From assembly GCF_025999095.1 (NCBI RefSeq), contig NZ_AP024678.1:2015527-2079526 (forward strand): a stretch of DNA of 64,000 nt. Reading direction: 5' to 3'. Each line of letters starts with the position of its first letter. The first letter of the stretch is position 1. Source of the DNA: Thermosynechococcus sp. Its GTDB lineage: Bacteria; Cyanobacteriota; Cyanobacteriia; Thermosynechococcales; Thermosynechococcaceae. This document shows positions 1 through 8,404 of the stretch, piece after piece. The translations under genes were made by a program, and so were the position numbers. The notes under the pieces are model-generated. The model ran no database searches. It was given only the letters and a program-made list of their open reading frames with translations, and was not told where the DNA came from.

Positions 1-527
1 TATCCTGATTCCAGAAATTCCCTACTCCATTGAAGGCATTTGCCAGCACCTCCAGAAGTTGCGCGATCGCTGGGGACGTCAAGTTTGCCCTCATCGTCGT
101 TGCTGAAGGCTGCCAGGAGCTAGAAGAAGACGCCAACCATCCTCGTCATTGCGGTATTGGCCAGTATATTGCCAATAAAATTGATCAGCACAGTCCCATC
201 CCCATTGAGCTACGGGTTTCGGTGTTGGGTCACATTCAGCGGGGGGGCGCCCCAATGGCCATGGATCGGCTGCTGGCAGCAGGCATGGGCAATACCGCTG
301 TCGATTTGGCGGCTCAAGGGACGTTTGGCCGCATGGTGGCGTGGCAGGCAGGGCAAGTGGTGACAGTGCCCATTGCCGATGTTGTTGCTAAATCCCCGCG
401 CCATGTAGATCCGAATAGCTTCTTGATTCGCACCGCTCAAGGATTGGGGATTTACGTTGGTGACAAGCCGATGCTGCCCTACGTAGATCCCACCCTCTGC
501 CGTGATCAAGTGATTTGCGCGATCTAG
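1..527 (+). pseudogene. pfkA: 6-phosphofructokinase, 3' part, apparently frameshifted
   Basis: C-terminal part of an ATP-dependent 6-phosphofructokinase (fructose-6-phosphate to fructose-1,6-bisphosphate, glycolysis); the 5' end lies outside the window. Codons starting at base 2 read ILIPEIPYSIEGICQHL and RDRWGR, the typical PFK segment, but this frame hits a stop soon after. The continuation KFALIVVAEG, then HIQRGGAP (substrate-binding region) and the C-terminus, is in the next frame. Dropping one base at 72-81 (one G of GGGG at 72-75, or C80) restores a continuous protein. This is either a real disruption or an indel error; cyanobacteria often carry a second pfkA, so loss could be tolerated. 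Family assignment is firm; the pseudogene status is inference. Confidence 0.8.
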
Positions 528-538
528 AACCCCCTGAA

Positions 539-1891
539 TCAGCAAACTAAGGAGTAGTCCGCAAGGGGCACGCCACTGAGGCTAAAAGCTCGCGCCGCGG
601 TAATGCGGACACGCACCAGTTGTCCCCGTAGGGTCTCAATATCGCCAGGTAGGTACGTAAGGCGGTTACCATCGGTGCGGCCATAGACTTGCTGCGAATC
701 CTTGGGATTTACCCCCTCCACCAGCACTACCTCTTCCCGTCCGAGATAGCGTTGGGAGCGATCGCTGGCGATCGTGGCCACCAGACGATTCAGTCGTTGG
801 AGGCGATCTTCTTTAATTTCTTCTGGTACTTGATTCTCCCAGGTGGCCGCTGGTGTATTGGGTCGCGGAGAATAGGCCGCCGTATTCAGTTGGTCAAACC
901 CCACCGCCGCCACCAGATCGAGTGTGCGCTGGAATTGTTCTTCTGTTTCACCGGGAAAGCCCACGATAGCATCCGCACTAATGGCAGCATCCGGCATGTA
1001 GCGGCGAATGGTCTCGATGATCTGCAAATAGCGCTCCCGGGTGTAGCCCCGGGCCATGGCCTTGAGAATCTCGTTATCCCCTGACTGAAAGGGAATGTGA
1101 AAATGCTTACACACCTTGGGCAGTTCGGCACAAGCCCGAATCAATCGCTCCGTAAAATAACGGGGATGACTGGTGGCAAAGCGAATCCGTTCAATACCTG
1201 CCACATCATGGATGTAATAAAGCAAATCGGTAAACGTGTGCTGTCGCCGGCCCTCTGGGGTAATTCCCGGCAAATCACGACCGTAGGCATCAATGTTTTG
1301 CCCAAGGAGTGTCACTTCTTTATAGCCTTGAGCTGCCAGCTCCTCAATTTCAGCGCGGATTGCCTCGGGGCGGCGGGATTGCTCTTGTCCCCGTACCCCC
1401 GGCACTACACAGTAGGTACAGCGTTCATTACAGCCATAAATCACGTTAACCCAAGCGGTAACCGTACTATCGCGCCGGGGTTTGGTAATGTCCTCAACAA
1501 TCTGCAGCGGCTCTGTGGCCACCACTTGGCTGCCATTCCACACCTGCTCAAGCAGCTCACCAAGGCGATTGGCATACTGGGGCCCCATCACCAGATCCAC
1601 TTCAGGAACTCGCCGCAGCAGTTGCTCCCCCTCCTGTTGAGCAACACAACCAGCGACAATTAACGTTAGGTTGGGGTCTTGATGCTTGCGCTTCGCCTGC
1701 CGCCCTAGGTAGGAATAGAGCTTTTGCTCGGCGTTGTCCCGAATTGTGCAGGTGTTGTAGAGCAACACATCGGCCTCATCCGGTTCAGCCACCGGTTCTA
1801 AACCCATGGCTTCCAAGACCCCGGCCATGCGCTCGGAGTCAGCTTTATTCATTTGGCAGCCAAAGGTGGTGATGTAATAGCGGCGTGGCAT
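539..1891 (-). CDS. miaB: tRNA-2-methylthio-N6-dimethylallyladenosine synthase MiaB
   Basis: Radical-SAM methylthiotransferase that adds a methylthio group to i6A37 of tRNAs reading UNN codons. The 450-residue protein has the full family layout: an N-terminal MTTase domain with cysteines C12, C48 and C82 for the auxiliary 4Fe-4S cluster, the radical-SAM motif C154-x3-C158-x2-C161 ([10 protein letters not shown]), and a C-terminal TRAM-type RNA-binding region. The length is normal. It starts 22 bases downstream of the grpE stop on the same strand, so the two probably share a transcript. The pairing with grpE looks positional, not functional. Its stop is 11 bases from the convergent pfkA stop. 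Confidence 0.97.
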   Translation of the reverse strand: MPRRYYITTFGCQMNKADSERMAGVLEAMGLEPVAEPDEADVLLYNTCTIRDNAEQKLYSYLGRQAKRKHQDPNLTLIVAGCVAQQEGEQLLRRVPEVDLVMGPQYANRLGELLEQVWNGSQVVATEPLQIVEDITKPRRDSTVTAWVNVIYGCNERCTYCVVPGVRGQEQSRRPEAIRAEIEELAAQGYKEVTLLGQNIDAYGRDLPGITPEGRRQHTFTDLLYYIHDVAGIERIRFATSHPRYFTERLIRACAELPKVCKHFHIPFQSGDNEILKAMARGYTRERYLQIIETIRRYMPDAAISADAIVGFPGETEEQFQRTLDLVAAVGFDQLNTAAYSPRPNTPAATWENQVPEEIKEDRLQRLNRLVATIASDRSQRYLGREEVVLVEGVNPKDSQQVYGRTDGNRLTYLPGDIETLRGQLVRVRITAARAFSLSGVPLADYSLVC

Positions 1892-1913
1892 TCTCTTTCT
1901 CTTTAAAGTGCCC

Positions 1914-2609
1914 CTATGCGTCGGTTACATCATTCGTGGGTTTGATCTCGCTGCCACTGCCCTCTTCAGGTGCAGCAGCCACCTTGACCATGGCATGGCG
2001 TAGCACGCGATCGCCCAGCATATACCCCCGTTTGAGTTCTTCGATCACTGTGCCTTCAGGATGTTCATTGGTTGCTTCCCGCAGCACAGCCTCGTGGAGA
2101 TTGGGATCAAAGGGCTTGCCTTTAGCTTGCATCGCCGAAACGCCAATGCGCTTGAGGCACTCCACCAGTTGCTTGTAAACGCCCTGATAGCTGCGGTGGA
2201 TTTTTTCTTCTGCTTCGGTTTCTGTTTGAATGTGGGTGCGGGCTAGCTCAAAGCTATCTACCACAGGCAGTAAATCAGCAATGACACTGCACTTAATCTG
2301 GAGCTCGAGCTCCTCTTTTTCCCGCTGGGTGCGTTTGCGGAAGTTCTCAAAGTCAGCGGCAAGGCGCATATATTGGCTATTGCGCTCCTCCACCATCTGG
2401 GAAAGACTAGCCTTGGCAGCTTCAAGGGCAGTAATTTTCTCTAGCAAGTCGGCTGCAGCCGCAGAGGTTGCCTCAGATGCTTGACCTTCTTCGGCCGTGG
2501 TGGCCGCTGCAGGATTCTCAACATTCTCAACCGCATTCTCAACGGCATCAGGGGTAATTTCCCCTTCTTGGGCTTCAGCAGCGGGGTTGGTTACGGTTTG
2601 ATCACTCAT
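1914..2609 (-). CDS. grpE: nucleotide exchange factor GrpE
   Basis: Co-chaperone that releases ADP from DnaK. The 231-residue protein starts at ATG 2609 (MSDQTVTN); a longer reading from a GTG at 2651 adds 14 unlikely residues. An acidic, alanine/glutamate-rich N-terminal tail (about residues 1-60) precedes a long coiled coil (about 60-125) with the family segment [17 protein letters not shown], then the C-terminal beta domain with [12 protein letters not shown] and [18 protein letters not shown]. dnaK and dnaJ are not in this window. I saw no CIRCE operator (TTAGCACTC-N9-GAGTGCTAA) in the upstream region, so HrcA control is not supported here. Confidence 0.96.
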   Translation of the reverse strand: MSDQTVTNPAAEAQEGEITPDAVENAVENVENPAAATTAEEGQASEATSAAAADLLEKITALEAAKASLSQMVEERNSQYMRLAADFENFRKRTQREKEELELQIKCSVIADLLPVVDSFELARTHIQTETEAEEKIHRSYQGVYKQLVECLKRIGVSAMQAKGKPFDPNLHEAVLREATNEHPEGTVIEELKRGYMLGDRVLRHAMVKVAAAPEEGSGSEIKPTNDVTDA

Positions 2610-2940
2610 AGCTTGACTCAGGTTATGCCCTCTAGACTGTGGATTGCGCACCGCAGTGCGTTTAACTCATGCAATCGTTTTAGCCTATCATTTTACCCAT
2701 TGTATCAACAGGGGCGAGGCATCCGTCTATTACGGGCTTCTCTACTACGACTCTTTTCACAGAGCTGGCAGGCACCCCAAAACCCAAGAGGTATTATGGG
2801 AGAGGGTCGCATCCATCTTTGATGTCTCCCCTAATTTTAGGGCATGGTCTTGACTGGTTTTGGCACTGCAAGATTCGGTTGCTCGGCCCCTAAGGGAGAT
2901 GTTCTGGCCAAGCAAAGTTTATGACTAGGAGTTTTCGTTG
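2610..2940. other. Divergent intergenic region between grpE and a small exported-protein gene
   Basis: A 331-base region carrying divergent promoters for grpE (minus) and the gene at 2941 (plus). On the minus strand TTGATA and TACAAT-like boxes lie around 2690-2705. A small hairpin CGCAC-CGCA-GTGCG lies near 2646-2659. An AGGAG ribosome site at 2927-2931 serves the plus-strand gene. Short open frames here (for example a 69-codon TTG-initiated frame at 2644) show no recognisable family and I do not call them. Confidence 0.4.
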
Positions 2941-3384
2941 ATGTCCTTTCGCTCCCTAAAATTCAACCTCGTTCTAGCCTGCACGTTGACAGGTGTCACT
3001 CCAGTCCTAGCACAGACAGAGCCACCGCCACGGGAAAACTTCAATCCCTTTGGGGTGGATAATCCAGTCCTACAGCGGGCACGGAATTGGGCACGGCAGG
3101 CAACAGAGCGAGCCAACGGCGGGCTGAGTCGCTACCGCGCTGAAGCCTCCATGTTTGGGCCTGCAAGTCAATCACCCTACGTGGATAATGGTGATGGCAC
3201 GTTTACCTTTCGTTTTCTAGGGGGGCCACCTGCGGAGCCACCAACCATTGAAAGTATTGTCACGGTCAACCCTAATCCTGATAACCCGATGATTCGCATT
3301 GACTACAATGGGCCAATTCGATCAGCACCACCCCCGCCGCCCCCGGTAGAAATACTGCCCCCAAGGGGCACAGAGCGTTTCTAG
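2941..3384 (+). CDS. Small exported protein of unknown function, proline-rich C-terminus
   Basis: I do not recognise a family. The 147-residue product begins at ATG 2941, nine bases after an AGGAG at 2927-2931; the TTG just before it is a less likely start. Residues 1-25 form a signal peptide ending in VLAQ, so it is probably exported to the periplasm or thylakoid lumen. The mature part has an Arg/Ala-rich helical stretch (about 40-65), an aromatic/Gly segment (NGDGTFTFRFLGG) and a run of prolines near the C-terminus before RGTERF. It stands alone upstream of the alkane cluster with 238 bases between them, so functional linkage is not implied. Confidence 0.75.
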   Translation: MSFRSLKFNLVLACTLTGVTPVLAQTEPPPRENFNPFGVDNPVLQRARNWARQATERANGGLSRYRAEASMFGPASQSPYVDNGDGTFTFRFLGGPPAEPPTIESIVTVNPNPDNPMIRIDYNGPIRSAPPPPPPVEILPPRGTERF

Positions 3385-3622
3385 CGGCCTCAGTTCATAG
3401 AAATTCCCTTATTGAGGGGGTCGAAAATCTCTGAACTCTGCCCCTTACAACGGGATTGCTGGTGCGATATGATAGCCACAGCCCTGCTACAGCTCTTTTT
3501 CTGAAGATGTGGGATGTGCAAGGGGAATGTTGCCCTGTCCCACGGGGATTTTCACTGTTTTGAGCATGTTCTATCCTTAGGAAAAGGGCTGCACTTCAGA
3601 CCTGTGTTTAGGAGAGTTTGCA

Positions 3623-4318
3623 ATGACAACGGCCACCGCCACCCTAGAATTGGACTATCAAAGCGATCGCTACAAGGATGCCTATAGCCGCATTAATGCC
3701 ATTGTCATTGAAGGTGAGCAGGAAGCCCACGATAACTACATGAATTTAGTCAAATTGCTGCCGCAGCATCAGGAAGAACTCACCCGCCTAGCCAAAATGG
3801 AAGCGCGCCACAAAAAGGGATTTGAGGCCTGTGGCCGCAACTTGAACGTGACCCCCAATATGGAATTTGCCAAGGCATTCTTTGAAACGCTTCACGGTAA
3901 TTTTCAAGCAGCCCTGGCGGCGGGAAAAATTGCCACTTGTCTTTTGATTCAAGCTTTGATCATTGAATGCTTCGCGATCGCCGCCTACAACATCTACATC
4001 CCGATGGCGGATCCCTTTGCCCGTAAAATCACTGAGGGTGTGGTTAAGGACGAATACAGCCACCTCAACTTTGGCGAAATCTGGCTCAAGGAACACTTTG
4101 AGAGCGTCAAAGCGGAGCTTGAAGAAGCCAATCGCGCCAACTTGCCCTTGGTCTGGAAAATGCTCAACCAAGTGGAGGCCGATGCCAAAGTGCTCGGCAT
4201 GGAAAAAGATGCCCTTGTGGAAGACTTCATGATTCAGTACAGCGGTGCCCTAGAAAATATCGGGTTTACCACCCGCGAAATTATGAAGATGTCGGTTTAT
4301 GGCCTAACTGCGGCATAA
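3623..4318 (+). CDS. ado: Aldehyde deformylating oxygenase (alkane-forming)
   Basis: Ferritin-like di-iron enzyme that converts fatty aldehydes to alkanes plus formate using O2 and reduced ferredoxin. At 231 residues it has the usual length. All expected iron ligands are visible: E32, E60 and H63 (MEARH), E115 (LIIEC), E144 and H147 (DEYSH). The start at 3623 follows GGAGAG at 3611-3616. It lies 44 bases upstream of aar, its partner that makes the aldehyde, followed by accA, an SDR and folE; this order is conserved in cyanobacteria. The 238-base upstream gap suggests its own promoter. Alkanes and alkenes made by this route reside in cyanobacterial membranes. Confidence 0.97.
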   Translation: MTTATATLELDYQSDRYKDAYSRINAIVIEGEQEAHDNYMNLVKLLPQHQEELTRLAKMEARHKKGFEACGRNLNVTPNMEFAKAFFETLHGNFQAALAAGKIATCLLIQALIIECFAIAAYNIYIPMADPFARKITEGVVKDEYSHLNFGEIWLKEHFESVKAELEEANRANLPLVWKMLNQVEADAKVLGMEKDALVEDFMIQYSGALENIGFTTREIMKMSVYGLTAA

Positions 4319-4362
4319 TGGTGGCTTAATATATCGTTACATTTCAGTCACCGCACGCTTGT

Positions 4363-5391
4363 ATGTTTGGATTAATTGGTCATCTGACGAATCTGGAGCA
4401 CGCCCGAGCCGTTGCCCATCAGTTGGGTTACCCCGAATATGCCGATCAAGGCTTGGAGTTTTGGTGTATGGCACCGCCGCAGATCGTCGATGAGATTACG
4501 GTGACGAGCGTAACGGGCAAAACTATCTATGGCAAATACGTTGAGTCCTGCTTTTTACCAGAGATGCTGGCCAACCAGCGGGTGAAGGCAGCGACTCGCA
4601 AAATTATTAACGCCATGGCCCATGCCCAAAAGCACAACATTGACATTACGGCCTTGGGGGGCTTCTCCTCGATCATCTTTGAGAACTTTGACCTGGAGAA
4701 AATGTCCCACGTTCGCAACATTGAGCTGGACTTTCGCCGCTTTACAACGGGGAATACCCACACCGCCTATATCATCTGCCAACAAATTGAGCAGGCGGCA
4801 CCCCAAGTGGGGATTGATTTGCGGCAGGCCACCGTGGCTGTTTGTGGGGCTACGGGGGATATTGGTAGTGCCGTCTGCCGTTGGTTGAATACCTGTTTGG
4901 ATGTGCAAGACCTCTTACTGGTAGCACGCAATCGGGATCGCCTGCTGGAGCTCCAGGCCGAATTGGGACGGGGGAAAATCCTTGACTTGATGGAGGCGCT
5001 GCCCCTTGCCGATATTGTGGTTTGGGTGGCCAGTATGCCCAAGGGAGTTGAGCTGAGCATTGAGCAGTTAAAACGTCCCTCCCTGATGATTGATGGCGGT
5101 TACCCCAAAAATATGGCCACCAAAATTCAGCACCCCCAGATTCATGTTCTCAGTGGTGGCATTGTCGAGCACGCCCTCGACATTGACTGGAAAATTATGG
5201 AAATTGTGAATATGGATGTGCCCTCGCGGCAGATGTTTGCCTGTTTTGCAGAGGCTATGCTTTTGGAGTTCGAGGGCTGGCACACCAATTTCTCTTGGGG
5301 GCGCAATCAAATCACTGTGGAAAAAATGCAGCAAATTGGTGAGGTCTCCCGTAAACACGGATTTAAGCCACTACTGTTGAACCCTCAGTAA
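4363..5391 (+). CDS. aar: Long-chain acyl-ACP reductase (aldehyde-forming)
   Basis: NADPH-dependent acyl-ACP reductase giving fatty aldehyde for ADO. The 342-residue protein carries a Rossmann motif [10 protein letters not shown] at 161-170 and Cys294 in [12 protein letters not shown], at the same number as the cysteine known to form the acyl-thioester in the Synechococcus elongatus enzyme. It lies directly after ado on the same strand and before accA, consistent with hydrocarbon synthesis fed from acyl-ACP. The 44-base ado-aar spacer contains no clear terminator, so co-transcription is plausible, although other cyanobacteria can also use a separate aar promoter. Confidence 0.97.
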   Translation: MFGLIGHLTNLEHARAVAHQLGYPEYADQGLEFWCMAPPQIVDEITVTSVTGKTIYGKYVESCFLPEMLANQRVKAATRKIINAMAHAQKHNIDITALGGFSSIIFENFDLEKMSHVRNIELDFRRFTTGNTHTAYIICQQIEQAAPQVGIDLRQATVAVCGATGDIGSAVCRWLNTCLDVQDLLLVARNRDRLLELQAELGRGKILDLMEALPLADIVVWVASMPKGVELSIEQLKRPSLMIDGGYPKNMATKIQHPQIHVLSGGIVEHALDIDWKIMEIVNMDVPSRQMFACFAEAMLLEFEGWHTNFSWGRNQITVEKMQQIGEVSRKHGFKPLLLNPQ

Positions 5392-5414
5392 AACCAAAAG
5401 GAACCCATTCGCCT

Positions 5415-6389
5415 ATGGCAAACGAACGTCGCACGCTTCTGTTGGAGTTTGAAAAGCCCCTCGTGGAGCTAGAAGCCCAAATTCAGCAGGTGCGGGATAA
5501 GTCTTCGGAGTTTGGTGTTGATGTCTCAGAGCAAATCCGTGAATTGGAGGAGCGCGCCAGGCAACTGCGCTATGAAATTTTTAGTAAGCTGACACCGGGA
5601 CAAACCCTTCAAGTGGCTCGCCATCCGCGTCGTCCCAGCACGTTGGATTACATCCAAGCCATTAGTGAAGAGTGGATCGAACTTCATGGCGATCGCCGGG
5701 GCAGTGATGATCCCGCTATTGTCGGTGGTATCGGTCGCCTCAATGATCAACCGGTTGTGATGCTAGGGCAGCAAAAGGGTCGCGACACAAAAGATAATGT
5801 GGCTCGCAATTTTGGCATGGCCTCCCCTGGGGGCTATCGCAAAGCCCTGCGCTTGATGGAGCACGCCAATCGCTTTCAGATGCCCATCCTCACCTTCATT
5901 GATACACCAGCGGCTTGGGCGGGGGTGGAGGCGGAAAAGTTTGGTCAAGGGGAAGCCATTGCCTACAATCTGCGGGAGATGTTTCGCTTTGAAGTTCCCA
6001 TCATCTGTACTGTGATTGGCGAAGGCGGGTCTGGTGGTGCTTTGGCCATTGGGGTGGGCGATCGCCTGCTGATGTTTGAACACGCCGTCTATAGTGTGGC
6101 GCCGCCGGAGGCCTGTGCAGCAATTCTCTGGCGCGATGCCCAAAAGGCGCCCCAAGCAGCGGAAGCTCTGAAAATCACGGCTCGCGACCTGCTAAAGCTA
6201 GGGATTGTTGATGAAATTGTGCCGGAGCCCGTTGGTGCTGCCCATAGCAACCCTGTAGAGGCTGCGGAAAATCTCAAGGCTGCTCTCCTACGCAATCTGG
6301 CGGAATTGCAAGCCCTCAGCAGTAGTGAACGGCGGGAGTTGCGCTATCAGAAGTTTCGGCGCATGGGCGTCTTTACTGAGGCGGTATGA
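5415..6389 (+). CDS. accA: Acetyl-CoA carboxylase carboxyltransferase subunit alpha
   Basis: Alpha half of the carboxyltransferase that moves CO2 from biotin-BCCP to acetyl-CoA, forming malonyl-CoA, the first committed step in fatty acid synthesis. The 324-residue protein shows the N-terminal helical leader ([14 protein letters not shown]), and the crotonase-type core with [13 protein letters not shown] and [14 protein letters not shown] forming the oxyanion/CoA site. It starts 23 bases after aar and overlaps the next gene by four bases, so it belongs to the same transcription unit. accB is at 21.1 kb in this window; accC and accD are not in the window. Confidence 0.97.
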   Translation: MANERRTLLLEFEKPLVELEAQIQQVRDKSSEFGVDVSEQIRELEERARQLRYEIFSKLTPGQTLQVARHPRRPSTLDYIQAISEEWIELHGDRRGSDDPAIVGGIGRLNDQPVVMLGQQKGRDTKDNVARNFGMASPGGYRKALRLMEHANRFQMPILTFIDTPAAWAGVEAEKFGQGEAIAYNLREMFRFEVPIICTVIGEGGSGGALAIGVGDRLLMFEHAVYSVAPPEACAAILWRDAQKAPQAAEALKITARDLLKLGIVDEIVPEPVGAAHSNPVEAAENLKAALLRNLAELQALSSSERRELRYQKFRRMGVFTEAV

Positions 6390-7093
6390 CCCAACAAGTC
6401 TTAATCACCGGAGCCAGTAGTGGCATTGGGGCAGCCACGGCCATTGCCTTTGCCCAAGCGGGGTTTAATGTGGTGCTATTGGGGCGATCGCCCGCCAAAC
6501 TGGCCGCTGTCCATGCCCAAGTCGTGGCCTGTGGGGTTGAAGCCCACACGTTTAGCGTGGACTTTAGCAATCCTGAACCCCTGCGATCGCGCCTTGATGA
6601 GATCCTCAGTAGTGTCGGCGACGTCCATGTCCTAGTGAATAATGCAGGGATGGCAAGAACCGCTCCCCTCATTGATCAACCCTTGGCGGACTGGCAGCAC
6701 ATCCTGAACGTCAACCTCACCAGTGCCCTCATCTGCTCCCAAGCGGTACTGCCGCAACTACGAGCTCGCCAGTGCGGTACGATAGTCAATGTTGTTTCAA
6801 TTGCTGGACGCCAAGTTTTTCCCGACTGGGGCGCCTACTGTGCCTCAAAGTTTGCCCTCATGGCCTTGACCAAAACGATGGCGGCTGAAGAACGCGCCCA
6901 CGGTATCCGCGTGATTGCCATCTGTCCCGGCGCCGTTGACACCCCCATTTGGGAAGACGTAGCAGGAGACTTTGACCGCACGGGGATGCTCAGCCCCGAA
7001 CACATTGCTAACACCATTTTGTACACGACTCAATTGCCGCAAACGGCTTTTGTGGAAGAGCTAGTGGTTATGCCCCTTGGCGGAACCCTCTAG
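6386..7093 (+). CDS. Classical short-chain dehydrogenase/reductase
   Basis: 235-residue classical SDR with the NAD(P)-binding motif TGASSGIG (8-15), the structural NNAG (85-88), and catalytic S138, Y151 and K155 (YCASK). The start codon overlaps the accA stop (ATGA), so the two are translationally coupled. An SDR at this position is a regular part of the cyanobacterial ado-aar-accA neighbourhood, which suggests a lipid- or aldehyde-related substrate, but the substrate cannot be read from the sequence. It lacks the specific features I would need to call it FabG. Confidence 0.9.
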   Translation: MTQQVLITGASSGIGAATAIAFAQAGFNVVLLGRSPAKLAAVHAQVVACGVEAHTFSVDFSNPEPLRSRLDEILSSVGDVHVLVNNAGMARTAPLIDQPLADWQHILNVNLTSALICSQAVLPQLRARQCGTIVNVVSIAGRQVFPDWGAYCASKFALMALTKTMAAEERAHGIRVIAICPGAVDTPIWEDVAGDFDRTGMLSPEHIANTILYTTQLPQTAFVEELVVMPLGGTL

Positions 7094-7123
7094 ACTCCCC
7101 TTGTCCTTTACTTGTCACCCTTT

Positions 7124-7813
7124 ATGGCAGCGTTCAATATGCCCGATTCGATCATTAACGGTAAAGCGACCACACCGGCAATTCTGCCCGATCGCAACAC
7201 CCACCAAGGCAAAGAAGCGATTCCCCACCCACCCCCGCCAGAGGTTGCCAAGGAAGAAATGATGGCGGCAGTACGCACAATTCTGCTGAATGTGGGTGAG
7301 GATCCCGATCGCGAGGGGTTGCTGAAAACACCCAAGCGGGTCGCCGAAGCAATGCAATTTCTCACCAGTGGTTACAGTCAATCCCTTGAAACCCTGGTCA
7401 ACGGCGCGATTTTTGATGAAGGCCACGATGAAATGGTCTTGGTGCGCGACATTAACTTCTTTAGCCTCTGTGAGCATCACATGTTGCCTTTCATTGGCAA
7501 AGCCCATGTGGCCTATATCCCCAACCAGCGAGTGATTGGCCTCAGTAAATTGGCACGGATTGTGGAAATGTATGCGCGGCGGCTGCAAGTGCAGGAACGC
7601 CTGACCCGTCAAGTGGCTGAAGCCATTGAAACCGTTCTCGATCCGAAGGGCGTGGCGGTGGTTATGGAAGCAACCCACATGTGCATGGTGATGCGCGGTG
7701 TCCAAAAACCCGGCTCTTGGACAGTGACCAGTTCGATGCTGGGGGTGTTTCGTGAAGATCAAAAGACCCGTGAGGAGTTTCTCAACTTGATTCGCCATCA
7801 GCCGAACTTCTAG
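7124..7813 (+). CDS. folE: GTP cyclohydrolase I
   Basis: Converts GTP to 7,8-dihydroneopterin triphosphate, the entry to folate (and in cyanobacteria pterin glycoside) synthesis. The core carries [19 protein letters not shown], the zinc-binding CEHH motif (around base 7469), [22 protein letters not shown] and the second zinc cysteine in [10 protein letters not shown] chose ATG 7124; ATG 7139 and a TTG at 7112 are also in frame and the proline-rich first 40 residues do not decide. It starts 30 bases after the SDR stop and closes the ado-aar-accA-SDR-folE group. A GC hairpin (GGGGG/CCCCC, 7826-7842) follows the stop but lacks a clear T tract. Confidence 0.95.
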   Translation: MAAFNMPDSIINGKATTPAILPDRNTHQGKEAIPHPPPPEVAKEEMMAAVRTILLNVGEDPDREGLLKTPKRVAEAMQFLTSGYSQSLETLVNGAIFDEGHDEMVLVRDINFFSLCEHHMLPFIGKAHVAYIPNQRVIGLSKLARIVEMYARRLQVQERLTRQVAEAIETVLDPKGVAVVMEATHMCMVMRGVQKPGSWTVTSSMLGVFREDQKTREEFLNLIRHQPNF

Positions 7814-7870
7814 GGAGCAGTCCTTGGGGGACGATCGCCCCCTTAGTGATTCTCAAGAACTTGGGCTAGG

Positions 7871-8401
7871 ATGGATAATCAGCGAGATCCTCATGGGCGC
7901 ATTGTGGAAAGATTTCACTTGTCTCAGTCTGAACATCGCCAATACCCGCAAACGCAGCCCCCATCCCTGAGTGTGTCAGTTGCCTACCTACTGTGGTCCT
8001 TGAGCTTCCTGGGGCTTTGTGGCCTGCAACGCTTTTATGTAGGGCAGCCACTGGTAGGTCTGTTGTACCTAGTCACCTTCGGCGTCTGTGGTGTGGGTCA
8101 ATTCATTGATCTGTTTCTGATTCCAGGGCTGGTGGATCGCCATAAAACCTACCTGCGGGGACGCTACCTAACAGCAGAGAAGGGCCCTGACCTCAGCCCT
8201 GCCTCTGGTACACCGATACACCGTTTACTGCAAGTCGCAAAAGAACATGGGGGCGTTCTCTCAGCGGCCCAAGTAGCCCTCTATACCCATCTGGATCCCC
8301 AAACCGTGGAGGAGTTGCTCTTTGAGGCTCAGCGGCTCGGTTATGCCACAGTATTCAATGATCCCGAGACGGGAGCAGTGCGCTATCGCTTTGATGTTTA
8401 G
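7871..8401 (+). CDS. TM2-domain membrane protein
   Basis: 176-residue protein with a central TM2 domain: two hydrophobic segments (about residues 36-58 and 62-82) around the conserved FLGLCGLQRFYVG turn and ending with QFIDLFLIPGLV. The N-terminus is polar and the C-terminal 80 residues are soluble, with a short winged-helix-like stretch (SAAQVALYTHLDPQTVEELLFEAQRLGYA). TM2 proteins are widespread but of unknown function. It ends three bases before the start of the cobalamin gene, so the two are probably co-transcribed. Confidence 0.85.
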   Translation: MDNQRDPHGRIVERFHLSQSEHRQYPQTQPPSLSVSVAYLLWSLSFLGLCGLQRFYVGQPLVGLLYLVTFGVCGVGQFIDLFLIPGLVDRHKTYLRGRYLTAEKGPDLSPASGTPIHRLLQVAKEHGGVLSAAQVALYTHLDPQTVEELLFEAQRLGYATVFNDPETGAVRYRFDV

Positions 8402-8404
8402 TTC

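Noticed and set aside
2600-2760. CIRCE heat-shock operator upstream of grpE
   Set aside because: No TTAGCACTC-N9-GAGTGCTAA match on either strand.
2644-2853. 69-codon plus-strand frame in the grpE upstream gap
   Set aside because: TTG start, no ribosome site and no recognisable family; it lies over the grpE promoter region.
7826-7842. GGGGG/CCCCC hairpin after folE as terminator
   Set aside because: No T tract follows and the loop contains a HIP1-like CGATCG core; left as an unproven hairpin.
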